DNA from: Panorpa germanica | Taxonomy: Eukaryota > Arthropoda > Insecta > Mecoptera > Panorpidae | Length of the DNA stretch: 64,000 nt | Assembly: GCA_963678705.1 (NCBI GenBank) | Contig: OY783214.1 | Span: forward strand, 10,788,001 to 10,852,000 | Direction of reading: 5' to 3' | Notes under the pieces: generated by a model | Told to the model about the DNA's origin: nothing | The model's database searches: none | The model's input: only the letters and a program-made list of their open reading frames with translations | Translations under genes and position numbers: made by a program | Shown: one piece after another, positions 30,560-41,842 of the stretch | Numbering within the stretch: the stretch's first letter is position 1 | How the letters are laid out: each line of letters begins with the position of its first letter

Positions 30560-33022
30560 ATGAAGCTCCTCAAGCAGGACTTCGCGCATTCCATCAACAT
30601 ACCAAGATCCGCTGCTCAAATCATCGGCATTCTTCTCTACACAAGAGATCCTCCAGCATCAAAGCTTAAAAAAGCTTTCCACAAATATTTCTTCATTTTC
30701 TTATTCTGGTTCCTGGCCATTGGCGTAGTTGGTGAGGTAATTGATATGGTTGCATTGTTCAGTGTCAATTTTTTGGCAGTCACAAATGTTTTACCCTGCA
30801 TTTGCTACTGCACTGTAAGCCTATTCAAGTCTACTTCAATCGCATTAAACTTGGAAAAATCGGAAAAGCTTCTCAGAGATTTGGAAGATGTTTGGCTCTC
30901 TGTAGATGTAACTGAAAGTGAGTTTAACATGGTAAAGGAAAACACTAACAAATCACGAAAAGCGCAGAGAGTGTTCACTATAGTCAACATAGTTTTTGGT
31001 ACAACATTCAATTTGTCATCTTTGATTGTTCTTGTGGTACAGTATATAAAAAACGGAACGGTTGTTAAAACACTTCCGTATTTGATCTACATGCCTTGGG
31101 ACACGACTGGAACATACTCCTATCCTTTAGCTTATTTGTACAATATTTTATCTTCTTCAATCGCGTTCACAAGTTTAGTATGCTCGGATACGTTTTTCAT
31201 TGCAACACTTTTACACATCTGCACACAATTCAAACTGCTGCGGTCCAAAATACAAACGATTATTGAAGATGTCATCCCGGAAGAAGATCGTTGCAACGCA
31301 GATGTCAATCATAACTACCACCAGGACATGTACCAGGCGCTTATCGGATGCGTCAAACGTCACTCGGAACTAATCAAGTAATTATCACATTATATTTACT
31401 GATATTGTAGTCTGTATATAGTCTGGTTTTATAAATTCTTCCTCTGTAGGTTGTCCAACACTATGGAAGAAATATTCTCAGTATCAATCTTGCTGAATCT
31501 GATGAACAGCTCCATTATAATTTGCTGTGTTGGGTTCAACTCCACGGTGAGTTCTATCAAATTATTTCTCTTCTATATCTTTGATTTGCACAGATTTTAT
31601 TATAATTCATGTACCGCTACGTAATAGTATACAAACTATTATGTAGTACGTTACATATTATTATTAATATACATTTTACATATCAGTAATATAAAAATTG
31701 TTTTATAATAATATTTAAATGTCTATATTCTAAACGCTTTAAGTCATTAAAACCTTTTTTTATAAACGTTATTAACGTTGACGGAATTAGTGATAACATT
31801 ACGTTGTCATATATAATTATTATATTAAATTATCCTATATCACATCAATTCTATTACATCTATTGATGGTATGTCTTCTTCTTATTAATATATATATAAA
31901 TTACGTGTCACGTTGTTTGTCCGCGATGGACTCCTAAACTACTTAACCGATTTTAATCAAATTTGTACACCGTGTGCAGTTTGATCCAACTTGAAAGATA
32001 GGATAGCTTACATCTCAATTTATGATTGCAATATTATCTTATTGCAAATTATTTGTCTATTAATTATCAGTTAGCTCCAAACGATTGTAAAAGATGGCGA
32101 CATCTGTTGACTAGATTGAGTAAATATTCAATAGATGGCGCTATGTAATGTAATATGACAAAAACGTTAGTCACAGCAACGTGTGGCCGGGACAGCTAGT
32201 ATTAAATTATATTTTTTATTTACATCTAAAATATTTAAGTTTAGTGGATTTAAGGAAACAATTAGAATAATTAGTATATTAATTATATACATTTTAGGCA
32301 GTCAAAGGAGTTGAGTTGGCTGTGTTTATCACATTTCTAGTTGTGGGACTCTACCAGATTTATATCCTGTCCTGGGCTGGAAATCAACTAATCGAAACTG
32401 TATGTAAATGTTACATAATACTAGAAATTTCACTTTGTATATATATATTTATTTATTCATATTTTCCCGTCTGACTTTACATACTTTTCCCTTAATCTTT
32501 AAATAGCCTGTAAATTATCTATTATGTTTTCTAACATTTATAGCACTGTTTAATCCCCAAGAGATTATAAAATTAAAAAGAGATTATAAAGAAAAATTGT
32601 CTCGCAGTGCAAATTTCGTATTTGCTAGCTTAGTACAAGCTAATTAAAGTGCTTTCTACTGTAATTCTTTACGCAATGACGGCAATCAGTTGTTGATTGA
32701 AATCACAAATTTCAGAGCAACGCCATAGCCGACGGAGCTTACAACTCATCCTGGTATTTAACGGACAAGAAATACCGGCAGCTAATCCACATCATCATTC
32801 TCCGAGCACAAAGACCGCAAGTTGTGACCGGCCTACAATTTTCGATTCTTTCTTTTAAGAGCTTTTCATCGGTGAGTTTCATAGTTTTCATTCCTTTTCA
32901 GAGACAAATTCTCAGATAAAATTTTTCTTGTTCTTATTTTATTTTTCTTCATCTACTTACAGATACTAAGTTCTTCTTATTCGTATTTTACTCTGCTGCA
33001 AACAAGCTACCAAAACAAATAA
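30560..33022 (+). CDS. Odorant receptor OR-F (7tm_6), five exons
   Basis: Exons: 30560-31377, 31450-31546, 32298-32399, 32716-32871, 32963-33022. The product is about 410 residues. TM1 is near residues 42-60, TM2 from NFLAVTNVLPCICYC, TM3 near 133-160, then PWDTTGTYSYP and TM4 with SDTFFIATLLHICTQFKLL. Exon 2 LSNTMEEIF starts TM5, exon 3 ends LSWAGNQLIET, exon 4 has GAYNSSWYLTDKKYRQL, exon 5 ends SYQNK. It is the intact twin of OR-E and sets the reference for the nine residues missing there. Intron 2 (751 bp) holds a Helitron-like element. The stop lies inside AAATAAAA. It should be a ligand-binding receptor subunit working with Orco; the ligand is unknown. Confidence 0.92.
31893..32200 (+). 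mobile_element. Helitron-like non-autonomous element in OR-F intron 2
   Basis: It has ACGTGTCACGTTGTTTGTCC near the 5' end and an interior with GATGGACTCCTAAACTACTT and AGATGGCGCTATGTAATG. The end GTGGCCGGGACAGCTAGT fits the CTAGT terminus of Helitrons. The string type is familiar from lepidopteran genomes, recalled and not searched. It has no coding capacity. Confidence 0.55.
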
Positions 33023-33424
33023 AAAAAAAATTTTAAATCAATTATGCACTCAAATAAATAATATATAAAACTTATATATATTTTTTCTATCAACAAAATT
33101 AATTTACGATTCAAAATATGTCACTATAAAAGCAAAAATAAGTTATGTGCAATAAATAGTACCAGTAGATGGAATGGCAGAGTTATTTATATATTGTAAA
33201 GCGAATAGCATCTGAATGAAATAGCTTGTGTTCACGTACATCTCCCAAACTCCAGTTTAAAAATTGTAAGTTGGAAGAAGAGATTTCAAAAGATATTATG
33301 GAACACAAGCAAAACCTTTATATTTTTATAGTCAAAACTTTTAATTCTTATAAAACCTAACATATTTTCCTAAATGATTCAATAAGTAGATAAATAATGA
33401 CTAGTAATTAAATAAACCTAAATA

Positions 33425-33560
33425 TTTTGTACAAAGGAGCAAATCCTCGCAGTAAAAAGTTCCTATTATTAGAATAATTTTCACATAACTGGGCATTGGA
33501 AAATTTTAACACAAAGTCCTTTATCATGTGTAAGTTTTAGATTAATATTTGTTGTTTAAT
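33425..33560 (+). repeat. Flank repeat C, copy 4
   Basis: GTACAAAGGAGCAAATCCTC, GCAGTAAAAAGTTCCTAT and TTTTCACATAACTGGG. Its closest match is at 27441-27560. Confidence 0.55.
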
Positions 33561-34269
33561 TAAATGTTGCACAATTAAAACACTTCTTCGTTAATTGTTA
33601 AACAGTTACTTGCACAGATAAATAGTTTTACACTTGCTAGCTTCTTACAACCTAATTCCAAGATTCATTTTCATGTTTTTCTTTTCTGTTTTATTTTATT
33701 CCTAAGTGAATAAATGTAATACTTCGGTATAATGTATTCCATGAAAATTGATATTTTTAGTATAAATATTTGTGTTACATTTGTAAAATACCTTTTTATA
33801 ATAGATATCGAATTTACATAATTTTTTAATAATATATCGTTTATATACAAAATATAGGTCATATTGAAATATAAAATGCAAGTAAAATATTACAGATATC
33901 TTATATTTAATTTATTACGTAAATTTAAAATTTTAATAATTTTTTAATTTTATTTCTTTGTTAAAATACAAAAATAAATGTACCACTACTTATAGCATCT
34001 AATAAACTGCATTTGAATTTAGATGTTTGTTTAATTTAAAGTAAAACATATTACTAACTTGTTTTTTTTTTAATGGATTACCTGCGGTCCAATTCGGTCC
34101 TCTCCTAAATACATCTACAAATTAAATCCTGCAGTGATTTTATTAACATATAAACATAATTTGAAGTATCGCGTGTTATTCTAAATTAATAGCTTATTTA
34201 ACTTAAATTCCAATAATTTTGAATACTAATTATAAGGTTGATAATACATCTAACTTACTTAACAAAATT

Positions 34270-34370
34270 ACAAAACAAATAACTTTTATTAAACAGGGGG
34301 TGATTAAACACAGAGCTGTACTTAGAATCTAATTAAAAATAAACCTAAACCATAGGGCGCTATTTTAGCA
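34270..34370 (+). promoter_or_regulatory. Upstream conserved block A (OR-G)
   Basis: AAATAACTTTTATT, AACAGGGGGTGATTAAACAC, GAGCTGTACTTAG and ATAGGGCGCTATTTTAGCA. It is more diverged than the OR-D/E/F copies but in the same order. Confidence 0.5.
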
Positions 34371-34531
34371 AACACTAATTAATATCTATATTCTTATTCT
34401 AAAATATGCAGTCAATACATTGATTATTCTAAAACTTAAATCTATAAATATTTTAGTGATTTTTTTAATTGGAAAAAGCGGTTTAATTTATTTATTACAA
34501 ATGGCGGAATTAATGGGTTTTTAATTCATTT

Positions 34532-34618
34532 TACACAAAACTTAGCTGACTCTGACTAAAATTACACCTGTAAAACATCAATTAAGGGAATTTAATTCTC
34601 TGACTATAGTGCTGTATG
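34532..34618 (+). promoter_or_regulatory. Upstream conserved block B (OR-G)
   Basis: CAAAACTTAGCTGACTCTGA, TTAAGGGAATTTAATTCTC and CTATAGTGCTGTATGA. It starts about 262 bp after the start of block A, as in the other three genes. Confidence 0.5.
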
Positions 34619-35407
34619 ATCTCCTGATATTATAAAATTGTTTACTTACTCGAATTCAGTAGACTTCTGTAACATAGAAGTAAAATATATACTGATTATG
34701 GTAAAATAAACACTAATATTGGTAAAGTAGTTTACACAATCTAAAGACGTTATTCAAATATCTCTTAATATTCTGGTAGCCTTATAATTAATTAATGTGC
34801 TTTGATGAAAATATATTAGAAACAGGTTTTTGAACATAAGTTTTATTATTCTGAATAACTTCTGCTTTACATACAAGTTTATATAACAATTATTTAAAAA
34901 AACAGCTGATATTTATGCAGCTAGTAAATCTAGTTATATAACAGTTACATAGTTGCTACATTACCGTAAACTGTAATTATGTTGAACAAATAATTACCGA
35001 AATATTTACGTAAAAGATTACAAAATAATATTATTAAATATTTATAAAATTATCACACTAACCAGTTAAATAGGTGTATATTTAAAATAATAATGTTTAC
35101 TTGTTACATAACATATTTTAGGTAAATGTAATGTAAAGTTACATAACACAGGTTATATGTGAAATAAATTTACGGTTTCTGACGTGTTACGCAAGATTAT
35201 ATAAGGTTATATATTAAATTATTGTATTATTAAAAGATTTTTAATGTCTTTCGTATTTATTTAATGACAATGGAACAGAATTATGTTAAACCTCTGTAAA
35301 TAACAATATGCATATTTATGTTAAGTGGACATTATTCGGCAAGAGCTAACTCGTGATCCTTATTGTATTTTCGATATTTAAATAAAATTCTTCTTTTGGA
35401 TGGATGC

Positions 35408-35470
35408 CCACCACTATATCAGACTATTTAAACAACGTCGGGTCTTCAATGGTGGTTAGTTGTGTCCAAA
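35408..35470 (+). promoter_or_regulatory. Core promoter of OR-G
   Basis: CACCACTATATCAG, TATTTAA at 35425-35431 and GGTTAGTTGTGTCC about 30 bp on. Confidence 0.75.
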
Positions 35471-35505
35471 AAATCAAAGAAAATTTTTAAATATAAACAC
35501 GAGAA

Positions 35506-38500
35506 ATGAAAATACCACGAGAAGAGTTTGCTAAATCTTTGAGGATTTCAAAGACTGCAGCTTCTTTAATTGGAATCTTAATCTATCAAAGAAGACAGCC
35601 GATACCAAAATTTAGAAGAATCTTAAATAAAATCTACTTTTATTCGTGTATTGTGTTGTTAAGTATAGCGGTATTTTGCGAATTCATTAACCTGTTCACG
35701 CTAATTGACTTTCTGGCAGTCACCAGTCTGTTACCGTGTGCGTGCTACTGCATCATCAGTTTATTCAAAAGTACGTCGATTGCTTCAAAATTGGAAAATT
35801 GTGAGAAATTACTAAATGGATTAGAAGATTTATGGCCTACGGGAGATCTAGACAAAACGCAAGCAAAAATTGTAATGGAGACTATAGGAAAAGGAAGGAC
35901 AGCTCAAAATATCTTCACAATCTTCAATATAATCTTCATGATAACTTTTGATATGTCTTCTTTGATTGTGCTGGTCATCCAATACATACAAACCGGAAAT
36001 GTGGTGAAGACGTTGCCTTACTACATCTACATCCCGTTTGACACAACTGGGACCTTCACTTACCCTATTGCGTATATCTATAATGTGGCAGCGTCGAGTG
36101 TTGCTTTCGTGGGAATTGTGGCATCTGAAACTTTCTTCGTTGCTGTCATTTTTCATTTGTGCGCGCAATTTAAGTTACTTAGATTGAGAATTCAGAACAT
36201 CATTGAAAGAGTAATGCCTCCCGAAGTATATTCAGATGTTGACATAGATCATGGGTACCACGACGATATGTACGAAGAACTGATTCAATGCGTCAAGAGA
36301 CATTCTGTGCTTATAGGGCAAGTATTATTATTATATTTTTTATTTAACGTCGGTTTATTTTTATTCAAACAAATCCAGAAAATGTAGAAATTGAAACACA
36401 ATAGATTTAGAAAATGAAACACAGAAACTTGGCGCCAATGCACTCAGCCAATGCGTTCTTATTGATATTGTTCTTTTGGCACATATTAGTATAATGGGAA
36501 TGGGAAGTACATTGACCATATTCAGACTGATTATGTACTTTTATGATAAATGTACTTAAATCAAGAATATAGTAACTTATAATATTTTGTTTTCAGATTT
36601 GCCAACAATATTGAAGACATATTTTCGTTGTCCCTTTTACTAAATTTTGTGAGCAGCTCTGTTATAATTTGCTGTGTTGGGTTTCAATCTACAGTAAGTA
36701 ATGTTTACTATTCTTTAAAGTAAATTGTATATAACGTACCTACAAATATAAAATAACAATAAAGAATTTGCATACAAGTAAAACAGAATATGAAATGAAA
36801 ACTTAATATAAACTTCTTATGTAAAAACTTTTACGTGAATAAATAAAAGTTTTACGTACATATTTTTATGTAAAATGTACAAAGAATTACATAACTATAT
36901 TTTAGTTTTTTTTTTTTTTTATTTTATATATTAATTGTGTATGCCTTTCGGCTTTACAATCTACAGTATTATATTTCTAATACATTTCATTCCTATATAC
37001 ATTCCAAACTTAAAAACTAAACTTAAAATAAACTTAAAATCTTCTCGACTTTTACTACTTCCAAAAGTGCTTTCTGCTTCTTCTTCTTTTGACCCTCTCT
37101 ATTATCCTCCACCAGATTATTTATTCTCCTGTTTTTCCTTTTCTTCTTACTATTTCCGCCATCCACCTCTTTCCTTCACTGCCTCCCTTTAATAGCTGTC
37201 CAATATTCCTTTCGCTTGCTACTTTTTCCTTACACTCAAACTTAATGTGCTCCAGTGTTTCGTCCTCCGCTCCACACATTCTACACTTTCTTTCCTCACT
37301 CTTTTCCCAGTATCTGTTTCCTTTTTCCTCATTTCCCAATCTAAACCTTGCTGTTCTTCTTATGTGTTTTATGTCCTTTTCTATAAGGTACTGAGGCACA
37401 TTATTTTCCCATAACCTCTTATATCTTTTATTGTAGTTACTTTTTTCTATTTTTCCCATTCTCTCCTGCTGTTGTGTCTCCTTATCCCTTCTCCTTAGCT
37501 CCTCTGCCACACTTGCGCCACCTTCTCTTCTCCTCTCTGCCTCCTCGATCGCCATTCCATTCCTTTCAAAGTATTCTTTTCTCTTTTTTGGACCTCCTTT
37601 CCCCCCATTCTTTATGTAATCCTCTCTTATTTTCTTTAAGATTTTGCTTTCCGCTCTGTTCAATTTCTCCTCGTATTTTACCGCTCTTTCCCCTGTTTTA
37701 ATTCGTATCTTGTCCCTCTTTAGCTCCTCCATCACCATGTATCCTGGCGTGCACCTGTCCAGCCCTAGAACCCATTTCATATATCTTACCTGTATTCTTT
37801 CCAACTTTTCTTGTTCCTTCCACCCCCAAACCTCTGCTCCATACGACATCATACTGGCTATCAGTCTCTCGTATATCCATATTCTCTTTTGTATGTCCCC
37901 CCCAAATACCTTTTCCCCTAGTCCCCATACCCGTCGCATTGCTTGCTCTGCCTTCTTTGCCACCTCCCTTATATGCGCCTCTTCTCCATTATTCTTTTTA
38001 AAAGTGTAGCCCAGATATTTAAATTCTTCAACTTCCTCAATGTCCTCTGTCTTGTATTTCCACCTTTTAAGTCTCCTTTTTCCACCCCCTTTTTTAAATA
38101 CCATAATTTTTGTCTTTTCCACGTTTAACTCTAGTCCTTTCCTGTCTATATACCTCCCTAGCCGGTGTGCCATCTCCTGCAGCTCTCCTTCCCTTTTTGC
38201 CAACAGGACTATATCGTCAGCGTATGCTAAAGTCCATATCTTGTAGTGCCTTCCTATTAGCACCCCCCCGTCTTGTCCTCTTTCCATTACCCCCTCCAAG
38301 TCTGCTGTATATATCGCAAATAAAATGGGGCTCAGAGGACAACCTTGCCTCAACCCCTTGTCTGTCCAGAATTCTTCTGATTCTTCACCCCCAACTCTTA
38401 TTCTCATTCTTGTTTCTTCGTAAATTTCTTCAATACATTTCATTATGTCCTCATCTATTTTTTTCTTTCTCATGTACTTCCACAATTTCTGTCTGTCGAC

Positions 38501-41195
38501 CATGTCAAACGCCGCTTTAAGGTCGATGAACATTGCATATATCTGTCCTCCTTTTTCACTTAGCTCTTTTTCAACTACATGGTTCAGTGCGTATATATTG
38601 TCTAAAGTCCCTCGTCCCTTTCTAAAGCCTGCTTGTGTCTCGGGAAGTATCTCTTTTACTTTTACCTCTTCTTCCAGTCTTTCTCTAACAATCCCTGCAT
38701 AAATCCTGTACCCTGTGTTCAGTAGTGTGATACCCCTGTAATTTTTGGCTTCATGTCTATTTCCCTTTTTATATATCGGCGTTATTACCCCTTCTCTCCA
38801 GCTGTCCGGCAGGTTTCCTCCTTTCCATATCTTGTTCATCGCTGTCAGTAATCCTTTCTCTATCCTTTCTTGCCCAGCTTTCCACGCCTCGTTCTTTAGT
38901 CCATCTCTACCTGGTGCTTTCTTTTCCTTGAGTTTTTGAATCTGTGTTTTTATTTCACCTACTTTTATATCGTTTACTTTCTCCTTCTCTTTTATCCCCT
39001 TCTTTGTTTTCTCGTTTCTTTTCTTTCCTCCTAGTACTCCCATAAAGTGTTTCGTCCACTCTTCCATTTTTATTTCCTTGCTTGGCTCTTTCCTTCGCTT
39101 TTTCTCCCTATTTATGTAATCCCATGCCTGCCTCTCCGTTGTTATATCTCTAATTTCTTTTTCTATTCCTATTTTGAACTCATTCTTTTTATCTTTTATC
39201 CTTTCGTTATACTCCCTTTGCTTCCTCTTGAAGTCTTCTTTACTTGATTCTCCTTTCTTCCATCTCTTTAGTTCCCTTTTTACCTCTTTTTTCCATTCTT
39301 TACATTCTTTATCCCACCATTTGTTTTCTCCCGTTCTATCAGATATTCTCCACCTTTTACTTTGGGTGGCTTCCTTCATCCTCTCTTCAATTTCCTCCAT
39401 CTCCTCCGTTTCTCCTTCTTCCTCGTATCTCCGTTCCAATTCCTCCATAAACTTCTTCCTTCCTTCCTCTGTCCAATCGCTGCCCTCTTTCCATTCGTTT
39501 CCTTTTCTTTCACCTCTCCTCGCTTCCAACTCCACCACTAGCGGTAGGTGATCCGAGTCCACCCTCTCTTCCACTTTCATTCTTTCTACCTTCTGTCCTC
39601 CTCCCAGCGTTGTCACCACGTAGTCGATTACTGTCTCCCCTCTGCTTCCCACATAGGTATATTCTCCTTCTTCATCTCCTTCTTTGTTCCCATTTAGTAC
39701 TATCCATCCTTGTTCTTCTAGCATTTCCATTAGTTCTTTTCCCTCGGCGTTTATTGTTTTGTCTTTCGTTGTTCTTTTCTTTTTTCTATTCCCCCATATT
39801 TCGTCCACCTCTCTCAACTCCCCAATTCTCGCGTTGAAATCCCCTCCAATTAATAGGTTTTCCTGTTTCTCATCCTTAATTATTTCTTTTATTTCTTTCA
39901 TTGTTTCTTTTATATTGCCTTTACTGTAACTATATTTTAGTTAACAGCTATTATTTTAGTTATTATTTATAGTTTACGTATTATTTTAACACAGGGGTCG
40001 GATAACTTTTTATAGCATTACCCCAAATTGTACATATTAAACCTACTAAAAGAGAAAATTTTCATTTCTGAATTCTTCAAAATTCGTGTTATTTACCTAG
40101 GATAAATAATTTCAATAATAATACACAGTAGATATATTTTTTTTAAAATTAAAGTCGCGCCAAATAATTTCTAATTGGGTTTTGAACAATGAATTTATAT
40201 AAATCTGCACTGTATTGATACAGTTGCCTATCAGAACTTCAAATATATAATTATTTTTATTCGCTTCGAAATATTATAAAAGTTATTAACGATTGAAATA
40301 GTCATTTTACCACTTTGATAATTAAAACTATTATAAATTCTGTCAATAACTTCTGCCTGAATTTTTTTACCAATCAATAGGTTCAAACACTTGTTAATTT
40401 TTTTAGGCAGTTACGGGAGTTGAGCTGGTCGTCTTCGTCATATTTCTCATAGTGGGACTATATCAAATTTTTGTAACTTGTTGGGCAGGAAGCCAACTCA
40501 TAAATGCCGTAAGAATATGTTCAATTATTTCTTAAAAATTTCTCTATGTTTTAAACTTAACAATGATTTTTTTCGGTATGAATGCATCTTTAAATTAGGT
40601 ACGATTAAAACTAAAAAAATATCAACATTTGCCGTGCTTTTATCTTCTACACTAGAAATCATAATATTTTGAATTTTGTTGGAAAGTTTTTATCCTTAAA
40701 AAGTTGCAGTTGTGTTCCATGAAATATTTGTATATAGATTTGATTTATTTGCGAAATAATAAAGTAAACTTTATTATTCTTTTGTAGAATTGATTAGATT
40801 ATGATAAATGAATAAATGAAACTGTCTTATTTTTAGAGCAATGAAATAGCGGATGGAGCATACAACTCATCCTGGTATTTAACAGACAAGAAATACCGCA
40901 AACTTATACATTTCATAATTCTGAGATCACAGCGCCCTCAAGTTGTAACTGCTCTGAAGTTCTCAGTAATGTCCTACAAAAGCTTTTCTTCGGTAAATAT
41001 AATAATACAACTATTTAAATTTAAATATTGAATTTTTGAAACTTTTGCTAATACTAATTGCTAAAAATACAGTTCAATCTGTCTTAATATTAAGTTATAT
41101 AAAGATGGCAGCTGTCTAAAAGATTTTTCTGTTTACAGATTCTCAGTTCCTCGTATTCTTATTTCACGCTGCTGCAAACATCCTACAAAAACTAA
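35506..41195 (+). CDS. Odorant receptor OR-G (7tm_6), five exons, retroelement in intron 2
   Basis: Exons: 35506-36317, 36597-36693, 40407-40508, 40837-40992, 41139-41195. The product is about 407 residues. Exon 1 has MKIPREEF, DFLAVTSLLPCACYC, LEDLWPTGDLD and PFDTTGTFTYP, intermediate between the OR-D/E/F and OR-H to L groups. The exon 1 donor is GG|GCAAGT, a GC-AG intron. Only this joint keeps the frame into exon 2 (FANNIEDIF); the nearby GT would create a stop. Exon 3 ends WAGSQLINA instead of WAGNQLIDT. Intron 2 is 3713 bp because of an antisense non-LTR insertion. Exon 5 ends SYKN. AATAAA lies at 41203, right after the stop. It is probably functional unless the insertion affects splicing. 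Confidence 0.88.
36892..39942 (-). mobile_element. 5'-truncated non-LTR retrotransposon with target-site duplication
   Basis: It is inserted antisense in OR-G intron 2. A 16-bp direct repeat, TAACTATATTTTAGTT, flanks it at 36892-36907 and 39927-39942. A run of about 15 T from 36906 is the poly(A) tail seen from the other strand. The body holds one long ORF and a 3' UTR of about 200 bp. The 5' end stops inside the endonuclease domain, the usual result of incomplete reverse transcription. A perfect TSD, intact tail and open ORF point to a recent insertion. Confidence 0.9.
37121..39901 (-). CDS. Non-LTR retrotransposon ORF2-type protein (endonuclease/reverse transcriptase), N-terminally truncated
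   Basis: 926 codons are open from the first Met; the frame also runs on upstream into the truncation point. Residues 1-125 are the C-terminal half of an AP-type endonuclease (EEP) domain, with GGDFNARIG at 19-27 and SDHLPL at 116-121. Reverse transcriptase occupies roughly 290-650: NYRGITLL, FIDLKAAFD near 457, GLRQGCPLSPILF and AYADDIVLLA near 558. A C-terminal CRMCG...H...C zinc finger lies near 872-892. The layout fits elements of the jockey/I/R1 group; the clade is not assigned. It has an extreme Lys/Glu/Arg-rich composition. Without the N-terminal endonuclease half and its own promoter it cannot be autonomous. It belongs to the element, not to OR-G. Confidence 0.9.
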   Translation of the reverse strand: MKEIKEIIKDEKQENLLIGGDFNARIGELREVDEIWGNRKKKRTTKDKTINAEGKELMEMLEEQGWIVLNGNKEGDEEGEYTYVGSRGETVIDYVVTTLGGGQKVERMKVEERVDSDHLPLVVELEARRGERKGNEWKEGSDWTEEGRKKFMEELERRYEEEGETEEMEEIEERMKEATQSKRWRISDRTGENKWWDKECKEWKKEVKRELKRWKKGESSKEDFKRKQREYNERIKDKKNEFKIGIEKEIRDITTERQAWDYINREKKRRKEPSKEIKMEEWTKHFMGVLGGKKRNEKTKKGIKEKEKVNDIKVGEIKTQIQKLKEKKAPGRDGLKNEAWKAGQERIEKGLLTAMNKIWKGGNLPDSWREGVITPIYKKGNRHEAKNYRGITLLNTGYRIYAGIVRERLEEEVKVKEILPETQAGFRKGRGTLDNIYALNHVVEKELSEKGGQIYAMFIDLKAAFDMVDRQKLWKYMRKKKIDEDIMKCIEEIYEETRMRIRVGGEESEEFWTDKGLRQGCPLSPILFAIYTADLEGVMERGQDGGVLIGRHYKIWTLAYADDIVLLAKREGELQEMAHRLGRYIDRKGLELNVEKTKIMVFKKGGGKRRLKRWKYKTEDIEEVEEFKYLGYTFKKNNGEEAHIREVAKKAEQAMRRVWGLGEKVFGGDIQKRIWIYERLIASMMSYGAEVWGWKEQEKLERIQVRYMKWVLGLDRCTPGYMVMEELKRDKIRIKTGERAVKYEEKLNRAESKILKKIREDYIKNGGKGGPKKRKEYFERNGMAIEEAERRREGGASVAEELRRRDKETQQQERMGKIEKSNYNKRYKRLWENNVPQYLIEKDIKHIRRTARFRLGNEEKGNRYWEKSEERKCRMCGAEDETLEHIKFECKEKVASERNIGQLLKGGSEGKRWMAEIVRRKGKTGE

Positions 41196-41842
41196 AGATG
41201 TAAATAAAAGAACTAAAAACATATTTTTATTACTATAAAAAGTATTTAAATATCAATTCTTTTAATAAATGTATTGACCTAGGTTAAGTTTTACTTGTAG
41301 ATAGTTCTAATTCTTAGGTGTAGGAACTTATATCCTGGCATTAGCTTATCACAGAAGTAGAATAACGTGAAGCATACATTAATGTGCTTTTGTTATAATT
41401 TGTTTACTTCTAATACTATCAATAACTATATATATTTTAAATCAATGAATATACTCGTATATTGTTAAATAAATATTGAAGAAATTATATTTTTGTTTAT
41501 TAGTTTAGTTTTAATGGTTCATAAGAAGATAGCAGTATTTATCAACATTGAAAGAAAAATGTATAGTAGAATTAAATAGTAAGTTGTGGATTATTTATAC
41601 ACAAGTGTTTAAATTGATATAACGTTACGCAAACTATTTTTATATTAAGAATGACAACTACTCAATCGTTGCTAAAGTTCGAACTAGAATCGCCAATCCT
41701 TTATTTTTTATTACTAAAAACCTTCCCTAAAACATGGACAAATTCTTGGATTGTTCGTTTCTGATCCTTTTTGAGACGCCCTCGTAAATGTACTTTTGCA
41801 GCAGAGTTTTGAACCATTTAAGCCATTATTTAAACCAATTTT

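Larger units (their letters stand above)
33023..35407. other. Intergenic, OR-F to OR-G
   Basis: Repeat C lies at 33425-33560, block A at 34270-34370 and block B at 34532-34618. The remainder is AT-rich DNA without a recognisable gene. Confidence 0.55.

Noticed and set aside
35848..36168. Minus-strand ORF of 106 codons
   Set aside because: It is antisense to OR-G exon 1. Similar antisense frames occur over OR-H and OR-I exon 1 and show no family resemblance.
36935..39929. Many + strand Ser/Pro/Phe/Leu-rich ORFs
   Set aside because: They are antisense shadows of the Lys/Glu-rich retrotransposon ORF on the minus strand.
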